Made by a program: the position numbers and the translations under genes. Positions 26,970 to 36,446 of a DNA stretch of 64,000 bases are shown here, one piece after another (position 1 is the first letter of the stretch; every line of letters starts with the position of its first letter). The notes beneath the pieces are model-generated. The model was not told where the DNA came from. It did no database searches and saw only the letters and a program-made list of their open reading frames with translations. This stretch comes from Novipirellula caenicola. Lineage in GTDB: Bacteria > Planctomycetota > Planctomycetia > Pirellulales > Pirellulaceae. Location: positions 1 to 64,000 of the forward strand of contig NZ_BAABRO010000026.1 of assembly GCF_039545035.1 (NCBI RefSeq), read 5' to 3'.

Positions 26970-27563
26970 ATGAAAACATTACATCAACCGATGCGGTCTG
27001 GACTCATTTCAATCTTGGTCGTTGCGATCATGATGTTGGCTGTCATGGTCACCGCGATTTGGGTCTATCGCGGTGGCGTCGTTCCTGGTGCGATCCCCGA
27101 CTCGGGGGCGACGCTAGCCATCGAGTCGGCCAGTGGTGACGAAAGCCACGTGGCAAGGCGTGAACCGGTTGACGGGAATCCCAAAGAAGAGGTGAACGTC
27201 GCGGTGACAGCGGCGGAAAGAGTCCCGGAAACCGAAGCGGTGTGGGAGAGCGACTACGAGGAAGCAATTGCCAAGGCCCGAACGTTGAAACGACCGGTGC
27301 TGATCGACTTTGCCGCCTCGTGGTGTGTACCCTGCCGAATGATGGACAAGCATGTCTGGCCCGATGCCGCGGTTCAGCAAGCGTTGTAGAACGATGTGGT
27401 GCCGCTACGGGCGGACATGGATGCGGCCAACACCCACGTTTTAGTCGAGAAGTTTGGTGTCGAGTTTGTGCCAACCCTATTGCTGGTCGATACCGACGGC
27501 ACCGTACTGAAGCGATCTGGTTTCGTCGATGCAAAAGGCTTGCTCGAACTATTGTCAAAGTGA
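26970..27563 (+). pseudogene. Membrane-anchored thioredoxin-like protein interrupted by an in-frame amber codon
   Basis: The frame runs from ATG 26970 (AGGAG at 26953-26957) through an N-terminal membrane anchor (LISILVVAIMMLAVMVTAIW), a linker, and the first half of a thioredoxin domain with the active site WCVPCRMM. A TAG at 27387-27389 then stops translation after AAVQQAL. The same frame continues without another stop to TGA 27561-27563 and encodes exactly the rest of the fold, including the cis-proline strand (FGVEFVPTLLLVDTDGTVL). The domain resembles the C-terminal part of DsbD. This is a recent nonsense mutation, a sequencing error, or a suppressed stop. A truncated product would lack the cis-Pro strand and probably be inactive. 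Last gene of the sulfur operon. Confidence 0.9.
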
Positions 27564-27582
27564 CGTGGAATCGCGCGAAATA

Positions 27583-28972
27583 GTCGCTCGGCTCTCCGAG
27601 CCGTCAGCAGGTGCGGCATGGTCGAAACGTTTGCCGCTTTCTCCGCGTTTCCAGATCCGCGGATCGTTCGGTGTAATGCGGTACCAGCTTGGAAAGCTGG
27701 CCGACAATGTCGCTCGGCTCTCCGAGCCGTCGGCGTGTGCGGCATGGACGAACCGTTTGCCGCTTTCACCGCGGTTCCAGATCCGCGAATCGTTCGTTGC
27801 AGTACGGTACCAGCTTGGAAAGCTGGCCGACAATGTCGCTCGGCTCTCCGAGCCGATAGCGGGTGTGGCGTGGGCGAGACGTTTGCTGCTTTCACCGCGT
27901 TTCCAGATCCGAGGATCGTTCGGTGTAATGCGGTACCAGCTTGGAAAGCTGGCCGACATTGTCGCTCGGCTCTCCGAGCCGATGGCGTGTGCGGCATGGT
28001 CGAAACGTTTGCGACCTTCACCGTGGTTCCTGATCTGCGGATCGTTCGGTGTGATGCGGTACCAGCTTGGAAAGCTGGCCGACATTGTCGCTCGGCTCTC
28101 CGAGCCGATGGCGTGTACGGCATGGTCGAGACGTTTGCCGTTTTCACCGCGGTTCCAGATCCGCGGATTGTTCGGTGTAGTGGGTTACCCGCTTGGAAAG
28201 CTGGGCGACAATGTCGCTCGGCTCTCCGAGCCGTCGGCGTGTGCGGCATGGACGAACCGTTTGCCGCTTTCACCGAAGTTCCAGATCCGCGGATCGTTCG
28301 ATGCAGTGCGTTGCCCGCTTGGAAAGCTGGCCGACATTGTCGCTCGGCTCTCCGAGCCGATAGCGTGTGCAGCATGGTCGAAACGTTTGCCGCTTTCTCC
28401 GCGGTGCCAGATCCGCGGATCGTTCGGTGTAATGCGTTGCCAGCTTGGAAAGCTGGCCGACAATGTCGCTCGGCTCTCCGAGCCGATAGCGTGTGCGGCG
28501 GGGGCGAGACGTTTGCCGCTTTCACCGCGTTTCCAGATCCGCGGATCGTTCGGTGCAATGCGGTACCAGCTTGGAAAGCTGGCCGTCATTGTCGCTCGGC
28601 TCTCCGAGCCGATAGCGTGTGCGGCATGGTCGAAACGTTTGCGACTTTCACCGCGTTTCCAGATCTGCGGATCGTTCGTTGTAGTGCGGTACCCGCTTGG
28701 AAAGCTGGCCGACAATATCGCTCGGCTCTCCGAGCCGATAGCGTGTGCGGCATGGTCGAAACGTTTGCGACTTTCACCGCGTTTCCAGTTCTGCGGATCG
28801 TTCGGTGTAATGCGGTACCAGCTTGGAAAGCGGCCGACAATGTCGCTCGGCTCTCCGAGCCGATAGCGGGTGTGGCGTGGGCGAAACGTTTGCGACTTTC
28901 ATCGCGGTTCCAGATCCGAGGATCGTTCGTTGTAATGCGTTACCCGCTTGGAAAGCTGGCCGACATTGTCGC
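27583..28972. repeat. Tandem array of eleven 126-bp units
   Basis: Unit starts are at 27583, 27709, 27835, 27961, 28087, 28213, 28339, 28465, 28591, 28717 and 28842, with a 5-base remnant at 28968. Nine consecutive steps are exactly 126 bases and one is 125. Each unit starts near GTCGCTCGGCTCTCCGAG and carries three self-complementary pieces: CTCGG-CTCT-CCGAG, GATCCGCGGATC (varied in some units) and CCAGCTT-GGA-AAGCTGG. As 126 is a multiple of three and stops are rare, several frames stay open on both strands; no unit has a start signal and the single-base loss breaks all frames. The array occupies the entire gap between the thioredoxin gene and the convergent methyltransferase gene. Confidence 0.95.
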
Positions 28973-28973
28973 A

Positions 28974-29846
28974 TTACTTCGCGGCGACGATGTAGCAGAT
29001 CCAACTTGGGTCGCTTGATGCGGATTCGCACCGCTCCCAGTGGGTGTCTCCGTCCTTGTCTTCGATTTCCCAGTAGACGTGATTTTCGCTAAAACCTGCC
29101 TCGCTGAGCATCTCGCGGACTTCTGGGATCGTCCAGAAACGCCAGTGGTATTCGAACGCTCGTTTTAGTTTGCTGCCGTCTTTGAATTTGAAGCTGATGT
29201 AAAAGCTTGCGTCCGCGTTGATGGGGTTAAACGAAGCTTGTTCCCATTCATAGCGAAATCCTTTGCGTCCTTTTTTGATGGTGCGTTTGTCGACGTGTTC
29301 TTCGGTGTAACATTCACCGCCCCCCATCATGTCCATCACCATCACGCCCTCGCTTTTCAAATTCGCACGGGCAGCTTTGAAGTAATTGATCACCTCGGCT
29401 CGCGTTTTGAAGATCCAGAACGAGAAATTCTGGGCCGACAGAATATCGACTTGGGGACGATTGCGTTTGCGAACATCTTGTTCCAGCAACTTCACGCGGC
29501 TTTGCTGTCCTTCGCTCAGCGTGGCCAGGTTGTGTTCGCGGCCCCAATCGAGCGTTTCGCCACACAGGTCGACGCCGACGGCCGTCCGCTCGGGATCGGA
29601 TTGCACCCAGTGGCAGCAGATCGCAAAGGTGCCACAGAAATCTTCGCGTAACGTCAGCGGTTTGGTTTGATAAAAGTCGCGATAGGCTTGCTCAAAAAAC
29701 TCGACTTCATGCTCCGGTGTTTGCACCGATTTCTGGTAGCAGTCGAACTTGTCCGCCAACTCAGCTTGCGTTGGCTTGGCGGCCTTTGGCTTCGGTTTGT
29801 CCGCCTTCGCGTTTTTATCCGATTTCTTGTTCTTGGGTTTTCCCAT
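28974..29846 (-). CDS. Class I SAM-dependent methyltransferase
   Basis: A 290-residue protein with a Lys-rich, probably disordered N-terminus (first 30 residues) and a Rossmann-type methyltransferase domain. The expected glycine-rich motif I is altered to LREDFCGTFAICCHW, followed by AVGVDLCGETLDWGREHN as motif II, VDILSAQNFSFWIF, and GVMVMDMMGGGE. The CGT in motif I is typical of one branch of these enzymes. The substrate cannot be predicted. Its stop codon lies directly beside the 126-bp repeat array. Confidence 0.85.
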   Translation of the reverse strand: MGKPKNKKSDKNAKADKPKPKAAKPTQAELADKFDCYQKSVQTPEHEVEFFEQAYRDFYQTKPLTLREDFCGTFAICCHWVQSDPERTAVGVDLCGETLDWGREHNLATLSEGQQSRVKLLEQDVRKRNRPQVDILSAQNFSFWIFKTRAEVINYFKAARANLKSEGVMVMDMMGGGECYTEEHVDKRTIKKGRKGFRYEWEQASFNPINADASFYISFKFKDGSKLKRAFEYHWRFWTIPEVREMLSEAGFSENHVYWEIEDKDGDTHWERCESASSDPSWICYIVAAK

Positions 29847-29902
29847 CGGTGATGCACTTATTTGGAGACGTCGAGCAATTCAGTGCGTCCAGATTAGTTT
29901 AG

Positions 29903-29928
29903 AGCTTCCCGTCGCGAAACGGGAAGCT
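29903..29928. repeat. Perfect hairpin between methyltransferase gene and gltD
   Basis: AGCTTCCCGT (29903-29912) and ACGGGAAGCT (29919-29928) form a 10-bp stem with a 6-base loop. It lies about 120 bases beyond the gltD stop codon. There is no T tract on the minus side, so a terminator role is only possible. Confidence 0.6.
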
Positions 29929-30049
29929 TCCAAGAATTCACAATCGATGGGGCTATCGGCTGCAGTTGCAACGTAAGCTGCTAAGGACGTTCAGAATAAT
30001 CAATGGCGTGCGGTACGGAAGACGCCGCCGGTTATGCTTCCGACGGTGC

Positions 30050-31552
30050 TTAGCTGACTTCCATCGAAGTGCCCATCGTCGTGCCAGGGGCGGGCAGCGA
30101 ACTCGAGCCTTCCAAGTAGATGTCGATCGCACGTGCCGCACCGCGGCCTTCGTTGATCGCCCACACGACCAAGCTTTGGCCACGACGGCAATCGCCTGCG
30201 GCAAAGACCCCGTCGATGCTGGTGGTAAATTCACCATGCGTCGCTTGGTAATTGCTGCGTGGATCGACTTCGATGCCGAGCGATTTTGCGATGTATTGCT
30301 CAGGCCCCAAGAAGCCCATCGCCAACAAAATCAACTGTGCCGGCCACTCCTTCTCGCTGCCTTCGACTTCGGCCATCTTCCAGCCGCCGTCGTCTCCCTT
30401 GGTCCACTGCACTTGGACCGTTTTGATGCCACGCAAATTGCCGGCTTCGTCCTTGAGGAATTCCTTGCTAAGGATTTGGTATTCACGAGGGTCGCGACCG
30501 AACTTGGCACTTGCTTCTTCATGTCCGTAATCGACACGGAAGATACGCGGCCATTCAGGCCATGGGTTGTCCGGAGCACGATCTTCGGGCGGTTGTGGCA
30601 ACAGTTCAAAGTTCACCAGGCTTCGGCAACCATGGCGAATGCTCGTGCCGATACAGTCGGTACCGGTGTCACCACCGCCGATCACGATCACGTCTTTGCC
30701 TTCGGCGCTGATGAATGCATCGCCAAGCGAATCGCCATGCACGCTTTGCTGCGTATTGGCGGTCAAGAATTCCATGGCAAAGTGAACGCCATTGGCATCG
30801 CGGTTTGCGATCGGCAAATCACGAGGCTTGGTCGCACCACAGGCCAACAGCACTGCGTCAAAGTCGTTGGTCAATTCCTTGGCATCAATGTCTTCGCCAA
30901 CGTTCACGCCGGTGACGAATTTAATGCCTTCAGCGGTCATCTTGTCGATCCGCCGCTGGATCACTTGCTTGGAAAGTTTCATGTTGGGGATGCCGTATTG
31001 CAGCAATCCACCGATGCGGTCGGCTCGTTCATAGACCGTGACTTCGTGACCAACCTTGTTCAATTGATCCGCGGCTGTCAAACCGGCCGGTCCGCTGCCG
31101 ACAATCGCAACCTTCTTTCCGGTGCGAGAGGTTGGCGGTTCCGGATGGATCCAACCTTCTTCCCACGCGCGATCAACGATTGCATTTTCGATGTTTTTGA
31201 TCGTCACCGGCGGATTCGTGATGCCTAGCACGCACGAACCTTCGCACGGAGCCGGGCACACACGGCCGGTGAACTCGGGGAAATTGTTGGTTCGGTGAAG
31301 TCGTTCGATCGCTTCTTTCCAGCGATCGTTGTAGACCAAGTCGTTCCATTCAGGGATCAGATTGTCGATCGGGCATCCGCTGCTGGATTGGCAAAACGGC
31401 ACGCCACAATCCATGCATCGTGCGCCTTGTTCACGCAGATGCTCGACTCGTGGTTCGGTATAGATTTCGTCGTAATCGTTGATACGAACGACGGGCAGTC
31501 GCCAAGCGACTTTTTTGCGATCAAACTCTTTGAATCCGGTTGGCTTTCCCAT
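30050..31552 (-). CDS. gltD: Glutamate synthase, small subunit
   Basis: The small subunit passes electrons from NADPH through FAD and iron-sulfur centres to GltB, giving glutamate from glutamine and 2-oxoglutarate. About 500 residues. The N-terminal part has two Cys clusters ([19 protein letters not shown]; then [12 protein letters not shown]). The FAD site is [17 protein letters not shown], the NADPH site [15 protein letters not shown], and the end has [23 protein letters not shown] 31552 begins [14 protein letters not shown], the usual start; an in-frame ATG at 31564 adds four residues. Downstream of gltB with a gap of about 130 bases. Confidence 0.96.
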   Translation of the reverse strand: MGKPTGFKEFDRKKVAWRLPVVRINDYDEIYTEPRVEHLREQGARCMDCGVPFCQSSSGCPIDNLIPEWNDLVYNDRWKEAIERLHRTNNFPEFTGRVCPAPCEGSCVLGITNPPVTIKNIENAIVDRAWEEGWIHPEPPTSRTGKKVAIVGSGPAGLTAADQLNKVGHEVTVYERADRIGGLLQYGIPNMKLSKQVIQRRIDKMTAEGIKFVTGVNVGEDIDAKELTNDFDAVLLACGATKPRDLPIANRDANGVHFAMEFLTANTQQSVHGDSLGDAFISAEGKDVIVIGGGDTGTDCIGTSIRHGCRSLVNFELLPQPPEDRAPDNPWPEWPRIFRVDYGHEEASAKFGRDPREYQILSKEFLKDEAGNLRGIKTVQVQWTKGDDGGWKMAEVEGSEKEWPAQLILLAMGFLGPEQYIAKSLGIEVDPRSNYQATHGEFTTSIDGVFAAGDCRRGQSLVVWAINEGRGAARAIDIYLEGSSSLPAPGTTMGTSMEVS

Positions 31553-31631
31553 AACTATTCTCAATCAGGTCGGTGGGTGGTTGTTCGGTAATGGACGTCG
31601 CCAATGTTTGCGATCGTCCGATGCGACAGAG

Positions 31632-31666
31632 TCGAGCGGCCGGAGGGTTCGGCCAAGGCCGCTCGA
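31632..31666. repeat. Intercistronic hairpin between gltB and gltD
   Basis: TCGAGCGGCC (31632-31641) and GGCCGCTCGA (31657-31666) form a perfect 10-bp stem with a 15-base loop, just after the gltB stop codon. No T tract follows on the minus side. It may tune the ratio of the two transcripts. Confidence 0.6.
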
Positions 31667-31682
31667 CGATACGGGTTGGGGC

Positions 31683-34600
31683 TTACGATGCCGAAGCAGC
31701 GGTTTGAGCCTTCATTTCTTGCAAGACGCGTTTGTAGTCTCGCGGCATTACCTTGACGCACTGGGCGACAAAGGTATCCCAATCCTCGAGGGCTTGCTTG
31801 GCCATCGCACTGCCGGTGTAGTCGTAATGCAATTGGATCAACTCCTTGACCTCGGCCTGTTCCTCGTCCCCTTCGATTGATTCGAGTTCGACGGTGGCAA
31901 GGTTACAGTTCAGGTTGAAGTCGCCCTTCTTGTCCCAGACATAGGCGATTCCTCCGGACATCCCGGCTGCAAAGTTTCGCCCGGTCGTTCCCAGCACCAC
32001 CACGCGGCCGCCGGTCATGTATTCACAACCATGGTCGCCGACACCTTCGACAACGGTTTTGGCACCGCTGTTGCGAACCGCAAAACGCTCGGCCGCACGT
32101 CCTCGCAAGAACGCTTCGCCGCCGGTCGCCCCGTACAAACAGACATTGCCGACAAGGATGTTGTCCTCGGCGACAAAACTGCTTTGTTTCGGTGGGTAAA
32201 CCACAACGCGACCGCCCGAGAGTCCCTTGCCGACGTAATCGTTGGCATCACCATCGAGTTCGATCGTGATTCCGTGTGACAAGAACGCACCCAAGCTTTG
32301 CCCTGCCGATCCGGTCAACTTGATGTGGATCGTGCCATCGGGAAGTCCCGCTTGACCGTATCGCTTGGCCACTTCGTTGCTGAGGATCGTGCCGACGGTG
32401 CGGTTGATGTTGATGATCGGCGATTCGATCGTCACCTTCGTTCCGTTTTCGAGTGCCGGCATCGCGGCTTCCAACAACACCGTCATGTCCAACGATTTGT
32501 CCAATCCGTGGTCTTGAGCACGCGTGCAGCGGACGTCGACATTGGGATGAGGCTTGTTCGCTGGTTGCAAGATCGGAGTCAAATCGAGACCGTCCATCTT
32601 CCAGTGGCGAATCGCTTCTTCGGTCTTCAAACAGTCGGTGCGTCCGATCATTTCGTCGATCGTGCGGAACCCGAGCTTCGCCATGATGCGGCGAGCTTCC
32701 TCGGCCACCATGAACAAGTAGTTAACGACATGCTCAGGTTTGCCAGTGAATTTGGCTCGCAATTCAGGGTCCTGAGTCGCGATACCCACGGGACACGTGT
32801 TCAGATGACACTTACGCATCATGATGCATCCGAGCGTAATCAACGGCGCGGTGGCAAAGCCAAACTCTTCGGCACCCAGCAGCGCCGCGATGACGACGTC
32901 GCGACCGGTTTTCAGTCCACCGTCGGTTTGCAGTACCACGCGGCTTCGCAAATCGTTCAGCACCAGGACCTGATGCGTTTCCGCGATACCAAGTTCCCAT
33001 GGCAAACCAGCGTGTTTGATACTGGTCAGCGGTGAAGCACCCGTTCCGCCGGTGTCGCCAGCGATCAGGATGTGGTCGGCGTGTGCCTTGGCCACACCCG
33101 ATGCAATCACCCCAACGCCCACTTCGCTGACCAGTTTGACACTGATCCGAGCGGCACGGTTGGCGTTCTTCAAATCGTGGATCAGCTGAGCCAAGTCCTC
33201 GATCGAATAAATATCATGGTGAGGCGGCGGGCTGATCAAACCGACGCCCGGCGTGCTGTAGCGAATCCGGGCGATGTTCTTGTCGACCTTCTTGCCCGGC
33301 AATTCACCCCCTTCGCCTGGCTTCGCCCCTTGCGAAATCTTGATTTGCAATTCGTCGGCGTTGGTCAAGTACTCGATCGTCACACCGAAACGTCCCGATG
33401 CGATCTGCTTGATCGCCGACCGCTTTGAATCGCCGTTATCCATTGGATGGAACCGAACAGGGTCTTCCCCCCCTTCGCCGGTGTTGCTCTTGCCGCCAAG
33501 ACGATTCATTGCGATCGCCAGCGTTTCGTGTGATTCGGCACTTATGCTGCCGAAGCTCATTGCGCCGGTGCAGAATCGTTTGACAATTTCGCTCGCCGGT
33601 TGGACTTCATCCAGTGGAATCGCTTCACCAGCAACGCCTTCTTTGAAACCGAGCAATCCACGCAGCGCACAACGTTTGCGATTGTCTTCGTTGACGCCAT
33701 GAGCGAATTTCCAATAGGCATCTTCGTTGTTGGTTCTCGCAGCAACCTGCAGTGTCGCGATCGACTGAGGGTCCCAAGCGTGTTTTTCGCCTTCGGCACG
33801 CCAGTGGTATTCGCCCATGTTGGGCAGCTGGGCTTGGCGATCGACGTTTCGATCGGGATAACCCAAGCGGTGGCGGCGGAGCGTTTCTTCGGCAAGCACG
33901 TCGAACGAAACCCCTTGAATTCGGCTGGCCGTTCCGACGAAGCAGTTGGCAATGATCTCGTCCTTCAAACCAAGCGCCTCGAAGATCTGAGCACCCTTGT
34001 AACTTTGCAGCGTGCTGATCCCCATCTTCGCCATGACCTTGAGCATGCCTTTAGCAACACCCTTGCGGTACGCCGCGACAATCTTGTCGTCGTCCAGCGT
34101 CGAATCCATCAAACCATCGCGGCGAGCTTGCCACAATGCTTCGAACGCCAAGTAAGGGTTGATCGCGTCGGCACCGTAGCCGATCAACAAGCAGTGATGA
34201 TGCACCTCGCGTGCTTCGCCGGTCTCGATCACCAAACCGATACGGGTTCGTTTGGCTTGTTTGACAAGGTGGTGGTGAACCGCACCGACGGCCAACAGGG
34301 CGCTAACCGGGACACGGTCGTGGCTGATCTGACGATCGCTCAATACCACCAATTGGATGCCTTCGTCGGCCGCCTCTTCGGCTTCCTTGGCGATCCGCTC
34401 GAGCGTTGCTTGCAGTCCCGCCTTGCCTTCGCTGCGGTCAAACGTGATGTCAATCACGCGGCTATGCCAGCCTTCGTAATTGATGTGCTTCAGCGCTGCG
34501 ATTTCTTCGTTGGTCAAAATCGGATGTTCAACGAGCAAGCGATGGCAATGTTCAGGGCTTGCGTCCAACAAGTTTTGCTCGGGACCGATGTAGCACTCGA

Positions 34601-36341
34601 GCGACATGATCACCTCTTCGCGAATCGAATCGATCGCAGGGTTGGTGACCTGAGCAAACAACTGCTTGAAATAGTCGTAGATCATTCGCGGCTTGTCGCT
34701 TAGACAAGCCAACGCACTGTCGTTGCCCATCGATCCGACAGGGTCACGCAGTTGTTCGACCAACGGCCGCAGCATGAAGTTGATCGTTTCAATGGTGTAG
34801 CCGAACGCTTGCATCCGAGGCAGCAATGTCTTGCTGTCGAAACCATGCGGTTCGGATTCGGGATGCAAGTCCGCCAACCGAATGCGGTTTTCTTTCAGCC
34901 AATCCCCGTAGGGCATCTTTTTGGCGAACGAGCTTTTGAGTTCTTCGTCCGGGATCAAGCGGCCCTCGGCAAAATCAACCAAGAACATCTTGCCCGGTTG
35001 CAAACGCCCTTTTTCTTTGACGATCGCAGGATCGACCGGCAACACGCCCACTTCGCTGGCCATGATGACGCGGTCATCGTGAGTGATGTAATAGCGGCTC
35101 GGACGCAGCCCGTTTCGGTCCAACGTCGCACCGATGTAATGACCATCGGTAAACGCGATCGAGGCCGGACCATCCCAAGGTTCCATCAAGCACGAGAAGT
35201 ACTCGTAGAAAGCACGTTTGTCTTCGGGCATGGTTTCGTGTTTTTGCCACGCTTCAGGGACCATCATCATGATCGCTTCTTGCAGCGTGCGGCCGTTCAT
35301 CAACAAGAACTCGAGCACGTTGTCGAAGGTTCCCGAGTCGCTGCAGTGAGGTTCGACCACTGGGAATAGCTTCTGCAGATCGTCACCGAACAATTCGCTC
35401 TTGGCCGAACCTTGGCGAGCACGCATCCAATTCGAGTTGCCGCGAAGTGTATTGATTTCGCCGTTATGGCTCATGAAACGCAGCGGTTGAGCACGGTCCC
35501 AACTGGGGAACGTGTTGGTCGAAAACCGGCTGTGAACCATCGCCAAATGGGTTTCGAAATCTTCGTCTTGCAAATCGGGATAATAAGGCAGCACTTGGGC
35601 CGGAGTGAGCATGCCCTTGTAGATAATCACTTTCGTGCTCAGCGAACAAACGTAGAACATCATCGCTTGCTTGAGCGATTCGTCGGCGCGGAGCTTGCTG
35701 GCCTGCTTGTGGATCATGTACAGCTTGCGATCAAAGGCGTCGTCGCTCAGTCCATCGCTGGCGCCGACGAACAATTGTTCGATCACTGGCTCGCTACGAC
35801 GCGCGGTCGGACCGACGTCGGCGGCGTCGGTCATTTGCGGAACGTCACGCCAACCGATCAATTTTTGGCCCGTTTGGGCAATCAATTTTTCGACGGTTTC
35901 TTTGCAGTATTTTCGCTCGGCTTCGTCTTTGGGCAGGAATACCAAACCGGCAGCGAATTGGCCCGCCGCGGGCAAATCGACACCGAGGTCTCGCTTGGCA
36001 ACCTTCTTCAAAAAGGCGTGTGGTAATCCACACATGATGCCCGAGCCGTCACCGGTGTTGGGCTCACAACCGCATGCACCACGATGGTCCATCGCTTGCA
36101 GGATTTGGTCGGCGTCCAAGACGATTTGGTGGCTCGGTTTGCCTTTGATGTGCGCGATGAAACCCACGCCACACGAATCCTTCTCGTGGTTCGGGTCGTA
36201 CAAGCCTTGTGCCGGCGGCAAATGGAATTCGGCAATCGCTTTCTCGGCACCGGTTTCCGGAGCCGTCTGCGTTGGTTGGATTAAATGATTCAGAGATGAA
36301 TTCTTGTTTTCGGGTTGAAGCGTCATTTTCAGTCTTTCCAT
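31683..36341 (-). CDS. gltB: Glutamate synthase, large subunit
   Basis: A 1552-residue enzyme. Domain order: glutaminase (class II amidotransferase) with catalytic Cys57 in EKDSCGVGFIAH and MDHRGACGCEPNTGDGSGI; central domain; FMN-binding synthase domain with SIEDLAQLIHDLKN, AGDTGGTGASPLTSIKHAG and the [3Fe-4S] cysteines in CIMMRKCHLNTCPVG; and the C-terminal GXGXG beta-helix (VGDHGCEYMTGGRVVVLG). In this family the propeptide is removed so that Cys becomes residue 1; here the leader is 56 residues, on the long side. A second Met at residue 6 is a possible start. Followed by gltD and preceded by a LysR regulator on the same strand. Confidence 0.97.
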   Translation of the reverse strand: MERLKMTLQPENKNSSLNHLIQPTQTAPETGAEKAIAEFHLPPAQGLYDPNHEKDSCGVGFIAHIKGKPSHQIVLDADQILQAMDHRGACGCEPNTGDGSGIMCGLPHAFLKKVAKRDLGVDLPAAGQFAAGLVFLPKDEAERKYCKETVEKLIAQTGQKLIGWRDVPQMTDAADVGPTARRSEPVIEQLFVGASDGLSDDAFDRKLYMIHKQASKLRADESLKQAMMFYVCSLSTKVIIYKGMLTPAQVLPYYPDLQDEDFETHLAMVHSRFSTNTFPSWDRAQPLRFMSHNGEINTLRGNSNWMRARQGSAKSELFGDDLQKLFPVVEPHCSDSGTFDNVLEFLLMNGRTLQEAIMMMVPEAWQKHETMPEDKRAFYEYFSCLMEPWDGPASIAFTDGHYIGATLDRNGLRPSRYYITHDDRVIMASEVGVLPVDPAIVKEKGRLQPGKMFLVDFAEGRLIPDEELKSSFAKKMPYGDWLKENRIRLADLHPESEPHGFDSKTLLPRMQAFGYTIETINFMLRPLVEQLRDPVGSMGNDSALACLSDKPRMIYDYFKQLFAQVTNPAIDSIREEVIMSLECYIGPEQNLLDASPEHCHRLLVEHPILTNEEIAALKHINYEGWHSRVIDITFDRSEGKAGLQATLERIAKEAEEAADEGIQLVVLSDRQISHDRVPVSALLAVGAVHHHLVKQAKRTRIGLVIETGEAREVHHHCLLIGYGADAINPYLAFEALWQARRDGLMDSTLDDDKIVAAYRKGVAKGMLKVMAKMGISTLQSYKGAQIFEALGLKDEIIANCFVGTASRIQGVSFDVLAEETLRRHRLGYPDRNVDRQAQLPNMGEYHWRAEGEKHAWDPQSIATLQVAARTNNEDAYWKFAHGVNEDNRKRCALRGLLGFKEGVAGEAIPLDEVQPASEIVKRFCTGAMSFGSISAESHETLAIAMNRLGGKSNTGEGGEDPVRFHPMDNGDSKRSAIKQIASGRFGVTIEYLTNADELQIKISQGAKPGEGGELPGKKVDKNIARIRYSTPGVGLISPPPHHDIYSIEDLAQLIHDLKNANRAARISVKLVSEVGVGVIASGVAKAHADHILIAGDTGGTGASPLTSIKHAGLPWELGIAETHQVLVLNDLRSRVVLQTDGGLKTGRDVVIAALLGAEEFGFATAPLITLGCIMMRKCHLNTCPVGIATQDPELRAKFTGKPEHVVNYLFMVAEEARRIMAKLGFRTIDEMIGRTDCLKTEEAIRHWKMDGLDLTPILQPANKPHPNVDVRCTRAQDHGLDKSLDMTVLLEAAMPALENGTKVTIESPIININRTVGTILSNEVAKRYGQAGLPDGTIHIKLTGSAGQSLGAFLSHGITIELDGDANDYVGKGLSGGRVVVYPPKQSSFVAEDNILVGNVCLYGATGGEAFLRGRAAERFAVRNSGAKTVVEGVGDHGCEYMTGGRVVVLGTTGRNFAAGMSGGIAYVWDKKGDFNLNCNLATVELESIEGDEEQAEVKELIQLHYDYTGSAMAKQALEDWDTFVAQCVKVMPRDYKRVLQEMKAQTAASAS

Positions 36342-36446
36342 TTCGCTAGTAAAAATTTGGATGAGGCGTCCGAGCTACACCGGGAATTCCCGATGCCGCA
36401 GGCAAAACCAATCGACTAATTCGATGCGTCTTGCAGCTCGATCGAA

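Noticed and set aside
27387-27389. TAG in the thioredoxin gene as a recoded amino acid
   Set aside because: TAG does not code for selenocysteine, and nothing in the window suggests pyrrolysine use; mutation or error is simpler.
27583-28972. CRISPR array
   Set aside because: The repeats are 126 bases and adjoin directly, without unique spacers, and no cas gene is nearby.
27374-29018. Several long frames on both strands across the 126-bp array, giving 42-residue repeat proteins
   Set aside because: They are open in more than one frame on each strand, one unit has lost a base that breaks all frames, and no start with a ribosome binding site is seen. The openness follows from the unit length and the absence of stops.
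36381-36392. Palindrome CGGGAATTCCCG as a LysR binding site
   Set aside because: It lacks the T-N11-A form of LysR sites and lies only at one position, so it is mentioned but not annotated as an operator.
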